Assembly: GCA_004298075.1 (NCBI GenBank)
Contig: SCRK01000246.1
Coordinates: 1-11,179 of the forward strand
Reading direction: 5' to 3'
Source: a bacterium
GTDB taxonomy: Bacteria; Omnitrophota; Gorgyraeia; Gygaellales; Profunditerraquicolaceae
Length of the DNA stretch: 11,179 bases
A model generated the notes under the pieces. That model ran no database searches. It was given only the letters and a program-made list of their open reading frames with translations, and was not told where the DNA came from. The position numbers and the translations under genes are program-made. This document shows positions 5,683 through 11,179 of the stretch, one piece after another; the stretch's first letter is position 1, and each line of letters opens with the position of its first letter.

Positions 5683-6108
5683 TTATTCTCCCTTAACTGG
5701 GCTACGAGTAAGCGAAAGCATCCTATACACATTCGCCTTCCTATCCGAAAAATCCGGCGGCATTGGCTTATCTCTGATTATCTCAATTATCCCCTTCTCC
5801 TCCAACTCCTGTAACCCTAAGGAAATGGTAGTATCGCTTATCCCATAAAGCTTGGCCATATCCTCCTGGCTGCGGAACCAGAAAGGATACCGCGTAGAAT
5901 GGCCGGCCTCATACAAACAGATCAAATACATATACTTTGCCCGCATAGATAAACTAATGGAGCTTTTGGATTGGGTGAGATATTTGTGAAGGGTTTGGTA
6001 GTAGGCCTTGCCAAAGAGCACATCGGCAGAGGCGTAGATGGGAAAGAATAGGATTGTGAGGCAGAGAAGGAATAACGGGAGGATATTCTTTGTTTGCTCA
6101 AATTTCAA
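5683..6108 (-). CDS. Winged-helix DNA-binding-type protein with N-terminal signal/anchor segment
   Basis: 141 residues. Residues 1-28 are a basic-start hydrophobic segment (ILPLFLLCLTILFFPIYASA) with an ASA-DV signal-peptidase-like site. The rest looks like a winged helix: SLSMRAKYMYLICLYEAG, then FRSQEDMAKLYGISDTTISL and GLQELEEKGIIEIIRD (residues 79-112). This resembles replication-initiator-like or MarR/GntR-like domains, which are normally cytoplasmic. The start is TTG; AGAGG (6122-6118) nine bases upstream supports it, and no suitable ATG exists nearby. The gene begins 12 bases after the COG3014-like gene, so it belongs to the envelope operon. Either the domain is exported and no longer binds DNA, or the segment is a membrane anchor holding a regulator facing the cytoplasm. 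Flanking charges do not settle the topology. Confidence 0.7.
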   Translation of the reverse strand: MKFEQTKNILPLFLLCLTILFFPIYASADVLFGKAYYQTLHKYLTQSKSSISLSMRAKYMYLICLYEAGHSTRYPFWFRSQEDMAKLYGISDTTISLGLQELEEKGIIEIIRDKPMPPDFSDRKANVYRMLSLTRSPVKGE

Positions 6109-6120
6109 TGCCCAGGACCT

Positions 6121-7872
6121 CTATGGTATATTCTTTATAAAAAGTTTTATTAGAACAGAAACCAAAATTAAACACAGAATAAGAATTATTATTCTTACCT
6201 CAATACGAGAAAATAAATTTATCGGCTTATTTCTGCCCTCTGCTAATAACTTACTGGAATTGCGAATCTCTTGTGTTTTCTTTATCTCCCCTCCCGGTGA
6301 CATGGTAAACTTTTTTGGCTCATTTGTTACTTCAGAGACCAGCCCTTCTGAAAAATGCACAGTATTAGAGTACCCTAATTTATCAGACTGATAAAACCAA
6401 ACTTCTCTACCTAAGGAATCCCTACTCTTTTCCAGAGGGGAACCAAACAACTGCTCAACTGCTCTGAAATTCATGCCTTTATTAACCAAGCTATTTATCG
6501 AGCTATAAGGAATCCCGGTGTTTTCTACTAATTTAGTAACTTGTGAAGCGAGATCTTTAGAATTTCTCGGAATTTGATAGTTTAATATACGCTTAAATAT
6601 AATATTATCCTTACCTTTTTGGATATCCACGTCAAACTCATAATTCGATTTAATCTCTGAACGTGAATAGCGTCCATCATCAAATTCAACATCAATTTTA
6701 TGCTTACCTGAAGGGATAGATAGTGGGAATATAATAATATGCTCCGGTAATAAGGTCCAATACCTTATATCCGCTTTTGGATTTGTTATCCCGCTCATAA
6801 TAGCCGCGCCTCCAGAAATCAAAGCAGAAACTCCTGCTGCCGCAGCCAAACCAGCCCGCGCATAAGGATCAGATGTTTGATTGGCCTGATTCATAAGTTC
6901 TCCGCAAAGTCCGATTGCTACTTTTGAAGTATCTGCGGCATTCTTTTTGAATACAGCCTTACCCTTCAGGATTCCATCCATTTTCCTTCCGCCTCTTGTG
7001 CTTGCTTGAAAATAGATATCCGTATTTGAATAAACTTGGTAATTTGAATTTGTTTTACCATCGATTTTAAGATTTAAACTGCTGACATTCCAACAATCGC
7101 CATTTATTACGGCTAATTCCCCATACTGGCCTCTTCTTGACTTAAAGGGGCCTTCACCAAACTCCATAACTAATAGAACATTATTATTTAAATTAAGCAT
7201 TTTTTGAATTAATTCATCATTAAACCCCAGAATAGAATAATTGGGACTATCGTTCAATCCCTTGACCACATTACAATAATCATTGCTTAGTGATATATCT
7301 CCTAGTTTATTAGAAATACGCGAGACAAGTAAATAAAGTATCGCGATATCGCTTTTATACGCTTCACCTTTTGAATCAGAATCTGCTAATATTCCAGTCT
7401 TAAAGGCAGCTATTGCGTTATCCAGATCTCCTTTATTATAAAGCAACAAACCTACGTATAATGAATTCATTGATTTCTCGTATGGGTCACCCTTGTAGGC
7501 TTTTGCATCTTCTGAGCCGGTTAATGAAACTGCCTTGTGCTCTAACTGCTTAAATGCTGTAATGTTATTCATTAAATAATGTGCTTTTAAAAAATAATCC
7601 AGGGCCTTATCATAATCTCCCTGGGCTAAATATATTGAACCTAACTGATTGCACCATAACGCATAATTTCTATCACCCAACTTAACTGCCTCTTCATACG
7701 TTTTTGTTATGTTAGTAACATTACCGGATTGAAAAGCGTAATTAGAATTACCAATATTCTCAAATGAATATTTATCTAGGTGGGCACAAGAAGTTAAAAG
7801 CATACTACAGCAAATCACTAATAAGCTCTTAACTGTTTGAATTGACTTTTTGTTTTGTGGAGTTTTTTTCAT
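6121..7872 (-). CDS. TPR lipoprotein of COG3014 type with BamE-like segment and C-terminal membrane helix
   Basis: 583 residues. A lipoprotein signal ends LLTSC (Cys29) followed by Ala-His, so no Asp retention signal at +2. Residues about 60-205 hold TPR-like helices (LGSIYLAQGDYDKALDYFL, VGLLLYNKGDLDNAIAAFK). Residues 345-400 carry a Gly/Ala-rich segment and DIRYWTLLPEHIIIFPLSIP with SGKHKIDVEF, which I associate with the COG3014 lipoprotein family. Residues 464-516 (NKGMNFRAVEQLFGSPLEKS, GREVWFYQSD, TVHFSEGLVSEV) resemble the BamE/SmpA fold. Residues 559-578 form a hydrophobic helix before a short basic end. A lipid at one end and a membrane helix at the other is unusual. It follows the CsgG-like gene by 39 bases with no evident Shine-Dalgarno. 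Function unknown; envelope assembly is inferred from its neighbours. Confidence 0.75.
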   Translation of the reverse strand: MKKTPQNKKSIQTVKSLLVICCSMLLTSCAHLDKYSFENIGNSNYAFQSGNVTNITKTYEEAVKLGDRNYALWCNQLGSIYLAQGDYDKALDYFLKAHYLMNNITAFKQLEHKAVSLTGSEDAKAYKGDPYEKSMNSLYVGLLLYNKGDLDNAIAAFKTGILADSDSKGEAYKSDIAILYLLVSRISNKLGDISLSNDYCNVVKGLNDSPNYSILGFNDELIQKMLNLNNNVLLVMEFGEGPFKSRRGQYGELAVINGDCWNVSSLNLKIDGKTNSNYQVYSNTDIYFQASTRGGRKMDGILKGKAVFKKNAADTSKVAIGLCGELMNQANQTSDPYARAGLAAAAGVSALISGGAAIMSGITNPKADIRYWTLLPEHIIIFPLSIPSGKHKIDVEFDDGRYSRSEIKSNYEFDVDIQKGKDNIIFKRILNYQIPRNSKDLASQVTKLVENTGIPYSSINSLVNKGMNFRAVEQLFGSPLEKSRDSLGREVWFYQSDKLGYSNTVHFSEGLVSEVTNEPKKFTMSPGGEIKKTQEIRNSSKLLAEGRNKPINLFSRIEVRIIILILCLILVSVLIKLFIKNIP

Positions 7873-7911
7873 TATGAATTAAGAAACTATTGGCCTAAGC
7901 TAAAATGCGGC

Positions 7912-8910
7912 TTATTTTTCCGAAGAATTATTTCCGAAAATCTGATGCCATAGGTTCGTTTCGGTATCTTTTTTAAGAATGACCCTCCTCGCCGAAACAA
8001 TATCCCCTTCTTTAATAGGTGCCTTTACATCCAAAGATTTAGCTAAAGATAAATTCCTTTCTAAGACATCCACAACCTTAATCTTAGCGATCTCAGTTTG
8101 CTTATAGCCAAGAACACGCCCAGTAACTGGGTCTTTAATCGTATCTTCTAGGCGAATTACGGCAAAAACATCATTTTTTTCAATTCTCTCATCAAACCCA
8201 GCATTGATATATACACCTTTATCATCTAAACGAACTACACGACAAGTCCAAGAATCACCCTCCATATCATCCGATAAAACACTAACCGCACCTGCTAACG
8301 CTTTTTGTAAATAATTCCTCTGCCCTATTCCGGTTGAAATAACAGCTCCCGTATTAACATCTACTAAACGCAATGTTGCTGTATATTGGGCAGGGCTGAA
8401 CTGTTCACCTCCATAATTCGGCAAAACTTCCCCAAGCAAAATATATTGTACCCCATAAATATTTCCTAACTGTTTGGTAGCATCTTTTTTTACCCAGTCT
8501 GATTTATCAAATTTGATTCCCCGCATCAATTGATTCACCTCTTGCCGCTCTACAACATCAAACTTATCAGTCTTTTTAAGAAGATCGACCAACATTCCTG
8601 TAACTAAGTTAACTTGCGGTACGCCGGGTTTCTCCAGATTTGGCGTAGCAATGTTAATATTATATGTTTGCGACTTGCTATCCTCTTTTTCGGCGATTTC
8701 ATTAAACGGACTCCCAGGAATATTGACTGACTCACCAAAGCTACCAATAGCCACTCTATATTTTATATTTTTTTCTTTAACTCGATTTAGTTTTTGCTGG
8801 GAATATTCAAATTCTCTCTTTCCTCCTTCTTCTGCCTGGGCAACATTTTGAAAAATAAATGCTACTGCAAGGATAAAAAAAGATAGTGTAAAAATAAAGT
8901 TCTTTTTCAT
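7912..8910 (-). CDS. CsgG/FlgT-like exported protein
   Basis: 332 residues with a signal peptide cleaved after VAQA (residue 26). Residues 50-215 match the CsgG/HfaB type of fold: KYRVAIGSFGES, LVTGMLVDLLKKTDKFDVVE, RQEVNQLMRG, YGVQYILLGEV, YTATLRLVDVNTGAVISTG. Residues 225-308 form a second domain like the FlgT C-terminus (VYINAGFDERIEKNDVFAVI, GRVLGYKQTEIAKIKVVDV, IKEGDIVSAR). CsgG itself is a lipoprotein that forms the curli secretion pore; this one has no lipobox, so it is probably soluble in the periplasm or binds a partner. AAGGAG six bases before the ATG at 8910 fixes the start. It follows the YcfL-like gene by 19 bases. A pore role should not be assumed. It is more likely a structural partner of the three lipoproteins in the run. 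Confidence 0.8.
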   Translation of the reverse strand: MKKNFIFTLSFFILAVAFIFQNVAQAEEGGKREFEYSQQKLNRVKEKNIKYRVAIGSFGESVNIPGSPFNEIAEKEDSKSQTYNINIATPNLEKPGVPQVNLVTGMLVDLLKKTDKFDVVERQEVNQLMRGIKFDKSDWVKKDATKQLGNIYGVQYILLGEVLPNYGGEQFSPAQYTATLRLVDVNTGAVISTGIGQRNYLQKALAGAVSVLSDDMEGDSWTCRVVRLDDKGVYINAGFDERIEKNDVFAVIRLEDTIKDPVTGRVLGYKQTEIAKIKVVDVLERNLSLAKSLDVKAPIKEGDIVSARRVILKKDTETNLWHQIFGNNSSEK

Positions 8911-8929
8911 CGATAGCTCCTTATTCTCT

Positions 8930-9358
8930 TTATTGAGCCTTACGGATACGAATCGTATAATCCCTGGCTTTGGTATTAAAAGCTGTCGTTTTATACGCAT
9001 ACGTAGAATACTGAGGAATCAAGATAAGCTCCCAATTAGTATCATCACCTATCTGGAAACCTTTCTCATCACGAAAAACAGTTTGGACCTGTAACCTTAA
9101 TAACTCTTTCTTCATGTTACGAATTTCACAATAGACCTTAAGCCGATTATCATCAGTCCAGTCTGTCTTTTGAGTTAGGACAACAACGCGCTTTGAAGCA
9201 AACTGATTATCTAAATCCTTATCTAGAATAACTACTTTTAAGGCCCGCTCTTTATCCTCATTAATATTATATGGAATAGAATGGTACGGTCCTGCGGCAC
9301 AACCATTTAAAATAGAAATTCCAATTGCAAGAAAAAGTATTGAATAAAGTTTTGACAT
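8930..9358 (-). CDS. YcfL-like lipoprotein
   Basis: 142 residues. The lipobox is LNGC with Cys20, followed by Ala-Ala, suggesting outer-membrane sorting by the enterobacterial rule. The mature part is a small beta-rich domain (RVVVLTQKTDWTDDNRLKVY, EIRNMKKELLRLQVQTVFRD, WELILIPQYSTYAYKTTAFN), in the pattern of YcfL/COG5633, which describes the relation between conserved beta-sandwich edges and an aromatic-rich end. E. coli YcfL has about 125 residues and is encoded next to lpoB; here the LpoB-like gene is directly upstream with a 23-base gap. AAGGAG eight bases before the ATG supports the start, nearly identical to the ribosome site of the next gene. Molecular function of YcfL is not established to my knowledge. 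Confidence 0.75.
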   Translation of the reverse strand: MSKLYSILFLAIGISILNGCAAGPYHSIPYNINEDKERALKVVILDKDLDNQFASKRVVVLTQKTDWTDDNRLKVYCEIRNMKKELLRLQVQTVFRDEKGFQIGDDTNWELILIPQYSTYAYKTTAFNTKARDYTIRIRKAQ

Positions 9359-9381
9359 ATTTAGCTCCTTATCGTTTAAGT

Positions 9382-9978
9382 TTATTGATAAACGACGCCT
9401 GCTTCACCAACCCTTTTAATCTCATAAGAATCTTCCCAAACAATATCGCTAGTTTCTGCATCAATCAATTGGAAAGACATCAAGATATAATCCGACCGGT
9501 TATTGCTTACCGCTTTTGATAGCCCTGTCAATTCGCCAGTTAAATAAAGATCGACTCCGTAAAGATCGCCTTCTTTGCTAGCAGTCACTAAATTCTTTCT
9601 TTTAGCTTCGCGTTCTTTCAATATATCATCCATGCGATCCCTAGCAAGAAAACGTACTTTTCCAGTAGCATTTTTATTAAGCTCAATGCGAATCTTTTGT
9701 GTGAATATGTCTTTATTAATTATAAATCTTGTATTGTTTTTAATTGGTAAAATCGCTACTCGGGGAGTTCCTTTAGCATTCATAATCTCGGGCACTTCCA
9801 AAATAGATATAGCCATCTTCCTTGAAGCCGTAAGGATATCAGTAGATTCAATACCAGTCCCACCCAAAGTATCATCGTTATCAGGAAGAATTACATTTGA
9901 ATGAGAAACTGGAACGCTAGCGCATGAGGACAATGCCATTGTAAATAAAATCAACAATAACAATTTAAGATATTTCAT
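9382..9978 (-). CDS. LpoB-like lipoprotein (penicillin-binding protein activator family)
   Basis: 198 residues, close to the 213 of E. coli LpoB. Lipobox LSSC with Cys19 and Ala at +2. The family pattern is clear: LGGTGIESTDILTASRKMAI (residues 38-57), RVAILPIKNNTRFIINKDIF (73-92), KVRFLARDRMDDILKE, YGVDLYLTGELTGLSKAVS, and LIDAETSDIVWEDSYEIKR near the end. In E. coli LpoB is anchored in the outer membrane and reaches through the peptidoglycan to stimulate PBP1b. Here the linker between Cys19 and the globular domain is short, about 20 residues, so reaching across the wall the same way is doubtful. GGGGAG four bases before the ATG marks the start. First gene of the five-gene run; no partner penicillin-binding protein gene is in the window. 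Confidence 0.82.
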   Translation of the reverse strand: MKYLKLLLLILFTMALSSCASVPVSHSNVILPDNDDTLGGTGIESTDILTASRKMAISILEVPEIMNAKGTPRVAILPIKNNTRFIINKDIFTQKIRIELNKNATGKVRFLARDRMDDILKEREAKRKNLVTASKEGDLYGVDLYLTGELTGLSKAVSNNRSDYILMSFQLIDAETSDIVWEDSYEIKRVGEAGVVYQ

Positions 9979-10018
9979 TTCTCTCCCCTTTCAGCTCCAT
10001 ATACTTTTTTAATATAAA

Positions 10019-10035
10019 TTATCCATCTTGGATAA
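10019..10035. promoter_or_regulatory. Short dyad upstream of the LpoB-like gene, operator candidate
   Basis: TTATCC (10019-10024) and GGATAA (10030-10035) are inverted around five bases. On the minus strand the dyad sits between a weak TTGTTT and AT-rich -10-like sequences (TAATTT, TATATT), about 40-57 bases before the ATG at 9978. No convincing promoter hexamers with correct spacing are visible, so the operon promoter is not assigned. Confidence 0.3.
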
Positions 10036-10091
10036 TAAAACAATTCCCTGCTTAGAGAATTGCCTTTAAATTTCGCTATCTAGCCTCCTTC

Positions 10092-10116
10092 TAAGCCCCT
10101 TCCCAACCAGGGCTTA
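10092..10116. repeat. 7-bp hairpin between the LpoB operon and the XRE gene
   Basis: TAAGCCC (10092-10098) and GGGCTTA (10110-10116) around 11 bases, followed by TTTT on the plus strand. On the minus strand, where the upstream XRE gene would need termination, no T-run follows. A second smaller dyad, CAATTC/GAATTG, is at 10041-10062. It may separate the two minus-strand units, but the mechanism is unclear. Confidence 0.4.
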
Positions 10117-10155
10117 TTTTACCTCTCTTGCCTTGCTTTTACAACTAAATATAAA

Positions 10156-10455
10156 TCAATGAGATGGGGCGTACAAGGCCTTCATAACGGCTTTGGGATT
10201 AGTTTCTGCTACCTTAAGCAATGCCAATGCAGGCCCTTCGGGGACTCTTCGACCTTGTTCCCAATTTTGTAAAGTATCAATGCTAACTCCGATCAGGTAG
10301 GCAAATTTAGCTTGAGATACATGAAGTTTTTTGCGAATATTTGTTACAATTATGGGGCTAAACTTAGAAGCCCTGGATGGTTTCATCCTGCCAGAGTGTA
10401 TTTTTCTGGCTTGATCAATACTTTTTAATAACTCCTTGAAATCGCCATTTTTCAT
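10156..10455 (-). CDS. HigA/NadS-like XRE-family regulator, apparently without toxin
   Basis: 99 residues. A short N-terminal helix (FKELLKSIDQARKIHSGRMK) precedes the helix-turn-helix VTNIRKKLHVSQAKFAYLIG and VSIDTLQNWEQGRRVPEGPA (residues 37-76), ending in LLKVAETNPKAVMKAL. This is the layout of HigA-2/NadS antitoxins, which repress their own operons. Such genes normally lie directly after a RelE/HigB-like toxin. Here the space between the promoter and this ATG is only about 37 transcribed bases, and nothing resembling a toxin lies downstream before 9978. It is therefore either an orphan antitoxin or a stand-alone autorepressor. AGAGGG before the ATG supports the start. Confidence 0.82.
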   Translation of the reverse strand: MKNGDFKELLKSIDQARKIHSGRMKPSRASKFSPIIVTNIRKKLHVSQAKFAYLIGVSIDTLQNWEQGRRVPEGPALALLKVAETNPKAVMKALYAPSH

Positions 10456-10498
10456 AGCACACCCTCTTTCACGTACTCAATTTTTCCCTACCGGTTAA

Positions 10499-10527
10499 AG
10501 TATACGCCATTGGCGTATGATTGTCAA
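10499..10527 (-). promoter_or_regulatory. Strong sigma-70 promoter of the XRE gene
   Basis: TTGACA (10527-10522), 17-base spacer, TATACT (10504-10499). Transcription should begin near 10492, giving a leader of about 37 bases. The hexamers and spacing are identical to those of the AbiEii locus promoter. Confidence 0.8.
10502..10518. promoter_or_regulatory. Perfect 17-bp palindromic operator
   Basis: ATACGCCA (10502-10509), a central T, TGGCGTAT (10511-10518). It fills most of the spacer and overlaps the -10 of the XRE promoter. Palindromes of this type and placement are typical targets of HigA/RelB-like autorepressors, so the XRE protein at 10156 is the likely ligand. Confidence 0.75.
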
Positions 10528-10625
10528 GTTCTTATTTTTGACTATGACTTATCTCACTACCTCAATAGACGCGGGAGGCGGTAAAATCTAACATCAATCT
10601 CTCTCCAAAATAAAATCCCCTCCCC

Positions 10626-10656
10626 AACTTGAGGTTCCAATTTGGAACCTCAAGTT
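10626..10656. repeat. Perfect 31-bp palindrome P1
   Basis: Arms AACTTGAGGTTCCAA (10626-10640) and TTGGAACCTCAAGTT (10642-10656) around a single T. It encodes NLRFQIGTS on the minus strand in the ORF6N remnant. See palindrome P2, 60 bases away, with the same outer sequence and a compensated difference in the core. Confidence 0.95.
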
Positions 10657-10686
10657 TGTAACCTCTTGTTCCGCAGGGAATTGCTC

Positions 10687-10715
10687 ACTTGAGGTCGCAA
10701 TTTGCGACCTCAAGT
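10687..10715. repeat. Perfect 29-bp palindrome P2
   Basis: Arms ACTTGAGGTCGCAA (10687-10700) and TTGCGACCTCAAGT (10702-10715) around a single T. It encodes NLRSQIATS on the minus strand. It differs from P1 at two core positions per arm (TTCC against TCGC), and each change is matched on the opposite arm, so both copies are fully paired. Confidence 0.95.
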
Positions 10716-10782
10716 TGTTAACTTCTTGTGTCGCAAGAAGAAACATGCACTATTACGGAAGAATCCAGCAGATTTTTCCAAC

Positions 10783-10812
10783 AAAAAAGGCGCCGGAAAA
10801 ATCCAGCGCCTT
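10783..10812 (-). terminator. Intrinsic terminator of the CopG-family gene (minus strand)
   Basis: On the minus strand AAGGCGCTGG (10812-10803), a six-base loop, CCGGCGCCTT (10796-10787), continuing into T's to 10783. The stem has ten pairs, one of them a G-T wobble, which on the plus strand is a mismatch. It is 34 bases after the stop of the gene at 10846. Confidence 0.85.
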
Positions 10813-10845
10813 GCGAAATAAATTGTGTCCCCGGAATTACAATAG

Positions 10846-11179
10846 CTATCTGCTCACCAGATGCGCTTTTTGCTTACGAATTTCATTTTCTATCTCGGGA
10901 TGTTCCTTGACTTCTTTATACACTCTCTCCCGGATCCATCTCCTCATTAACGATTGATACTTGTCTCCCTTGATCTTGGCGATAATCTTTGCAAGATAAA
11001 TCTGGCTCGGTTCCATTCTAAGGGTCAAAGCGCTCTTTTTCTCCCTATGCTCTTCGGCTGCTTTCTTAAGTAAGCCCATAGTAAATTCAAACGGCGCCTT
11101 CTCTTCTTTAAATTCATCCGGGAACTCAATAGGGCTATGCTTACTCCAAAATCTCGCCTCTTCCCTTTCATTTTTAAAT
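10846..11179 (-). CDS. CopG-family antitoxin, 5' end off the right edge
   Basis: 110 residues are visible in an open frame that continues past the edge; no start in this frame occurs before the boundary, so the Met at 11079 is internal. The order is an acidic stretch REEARFWSKHSPIEFPDEFK, a linker, then a ribbon-helix-helix domain: SALTLRMEPSQIYLAKIIA with KGDKYQSLMRRWIRERVYKE. This matches the CopG-type antitoxin family (PF12441 as I recall it), whose Phe-Trp motif binds the toxin and whose C-terminal part binds DNA. Partners are usually BrnT-like or related small RNases encoded just upstream, which would be right of the window. An intrinsic terminator follows the stop. Confidence is good for the family, low for the toxin type. 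Confidence 0.8.
   Translation of the reverse strand, partial: FKNEREEARFWSKHSPIEFPDEFKEEKAPFEFTMGLLKKAAEEHREKKSALTLRMEPSQIYLAKIIAKIKGDKYQSLMRRWIRERVYKEVKEHPEIENEIRKQKAHLVSR

Larger units (their letters stand above)
10594..10746 (-). pseudogene. Remnant of an ORF6N/KilA-N-type gene made of two 20-residue repeats
   Basis: A 50-codon reading from ATG 10746 to TGA 10594. It consists of two 20-residue units that agree at 12 positions (MFLLATQEVNNLRSQIATSS and EQFPAEQEVTNLRFQIGTSS), then WGGDFILERD. The string QEVTNLRFQIGTSSWGG is what I recall from the middle of ORF6N DNA-binding domains, where it continues GRRYLPYAFTEQG. Here that continuation, and the N-terminal half, are missing. A stop lies two codons before the ATG, and no ribosome site is visible. 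It is therefore most likely a decayed fragment or an inserted coding repeat, not a working gene. The upstream terminator at 10783-10812 would cut it off from the CopG-family gene. Confidence 0.65.

Noticed and set aside
10092..10116. Intrinsic terminator for the XRE gene
   Set aside because: On the minus strand the stem is not followed by a T-run; the T's are on the plus side, where there is no gene to terminate.
10626..10715. CRISPR array or ToxI-like antitoxin RNA repeats
   Set aside because: There are only two units, they are themselves palindromic and encode an ORF6N-type peptide, and no cas or ToxN-like gene is near.
1..11179. tRNA, rRNA or insertion sequence transposase genes
   Set aside because: No cloverleaf, rRNA signature or transposase motif was recognised on either strand.

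Overview
The window looks like part of a chromosome from an uncultured Gram-negative-type bacterium. Evidence for an outer membrane is a SurA-like chaperone and three lipoproteins with clear lipoboxes. The style of several proteins (a Ser/Gly-type pseudopilin, many small HTH proteins, an ORF6N-type remnant) reminds me of Omnitrophota, but this is an impression and not proof. The first 3 kb is visibly more GC-rich than the rest. From about 3.4 kb on the DNA is AT-rich and has an accessory character.

Layout. (1) 1-3002, minus strand: an overlapping housekeeping operon mfd > surA-like > pdxA, running off the left edge. The Mfd protein is a compact form that lacks several standard domains. (2) 3003-3431 has no protein gene. 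It holds a possible small RNA with its own promoter-like sequence and a good intrinsic terminator, then three consecutive hairpins. (3) 3432-3929, minus: a lone type IV pilin-like protein behind a near-perfect sigma-70 promoter. (4) 4024-5511: a small plus-strand XRE protein convergent with a two-gene minus-strand locus. That locus is an AbiEii-type nucleotidyltransferase followed by an HTH protein, probably a toxin-antitoxin pair. Its promoter predicts a leaderless message and is covered by one arm of a 12-bp inverted repeat.

(5) 9978-5683, minus: a five-gene run of exported proteins. In transcription order these are an LpoB-like lipoprotein, a YcfL-like lipoprotein, a CsgG/FlgT-like periplasmic protein, a large TPR lipoprotein of the COG3014 kind with a BamE-like segment and a C-terminal membrane helix, and a winged-helix protein with an N-terminal signal/anchor segment. 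LpoB and YcfL are neighbours in E. coli, where LpoB activates the peptidoglycan synthase PBP1b. An envelope assembly or sensing complex is the natural inference; the winged-helix partner is the unexpected part.

(6) 10156-11179, minus: a HigA-like XRE protein with a perfect operator inside its promoter but no toxin beside it; a 50-codon remnant of an ORF6N/KilA-N-type gene made of two 20-residue repeats, each containing a long DNA palindrome with compensatory differences; an intrinsic terminator; and the 3' part of a CopG-family antitoxin running off the right edge.

The items most worth following are the envelope operon with its exported winged helix, the palindromic coding repeat, the mini-Mfd, and the leaderless, inverted-repeat-controlled AbiEii locus.
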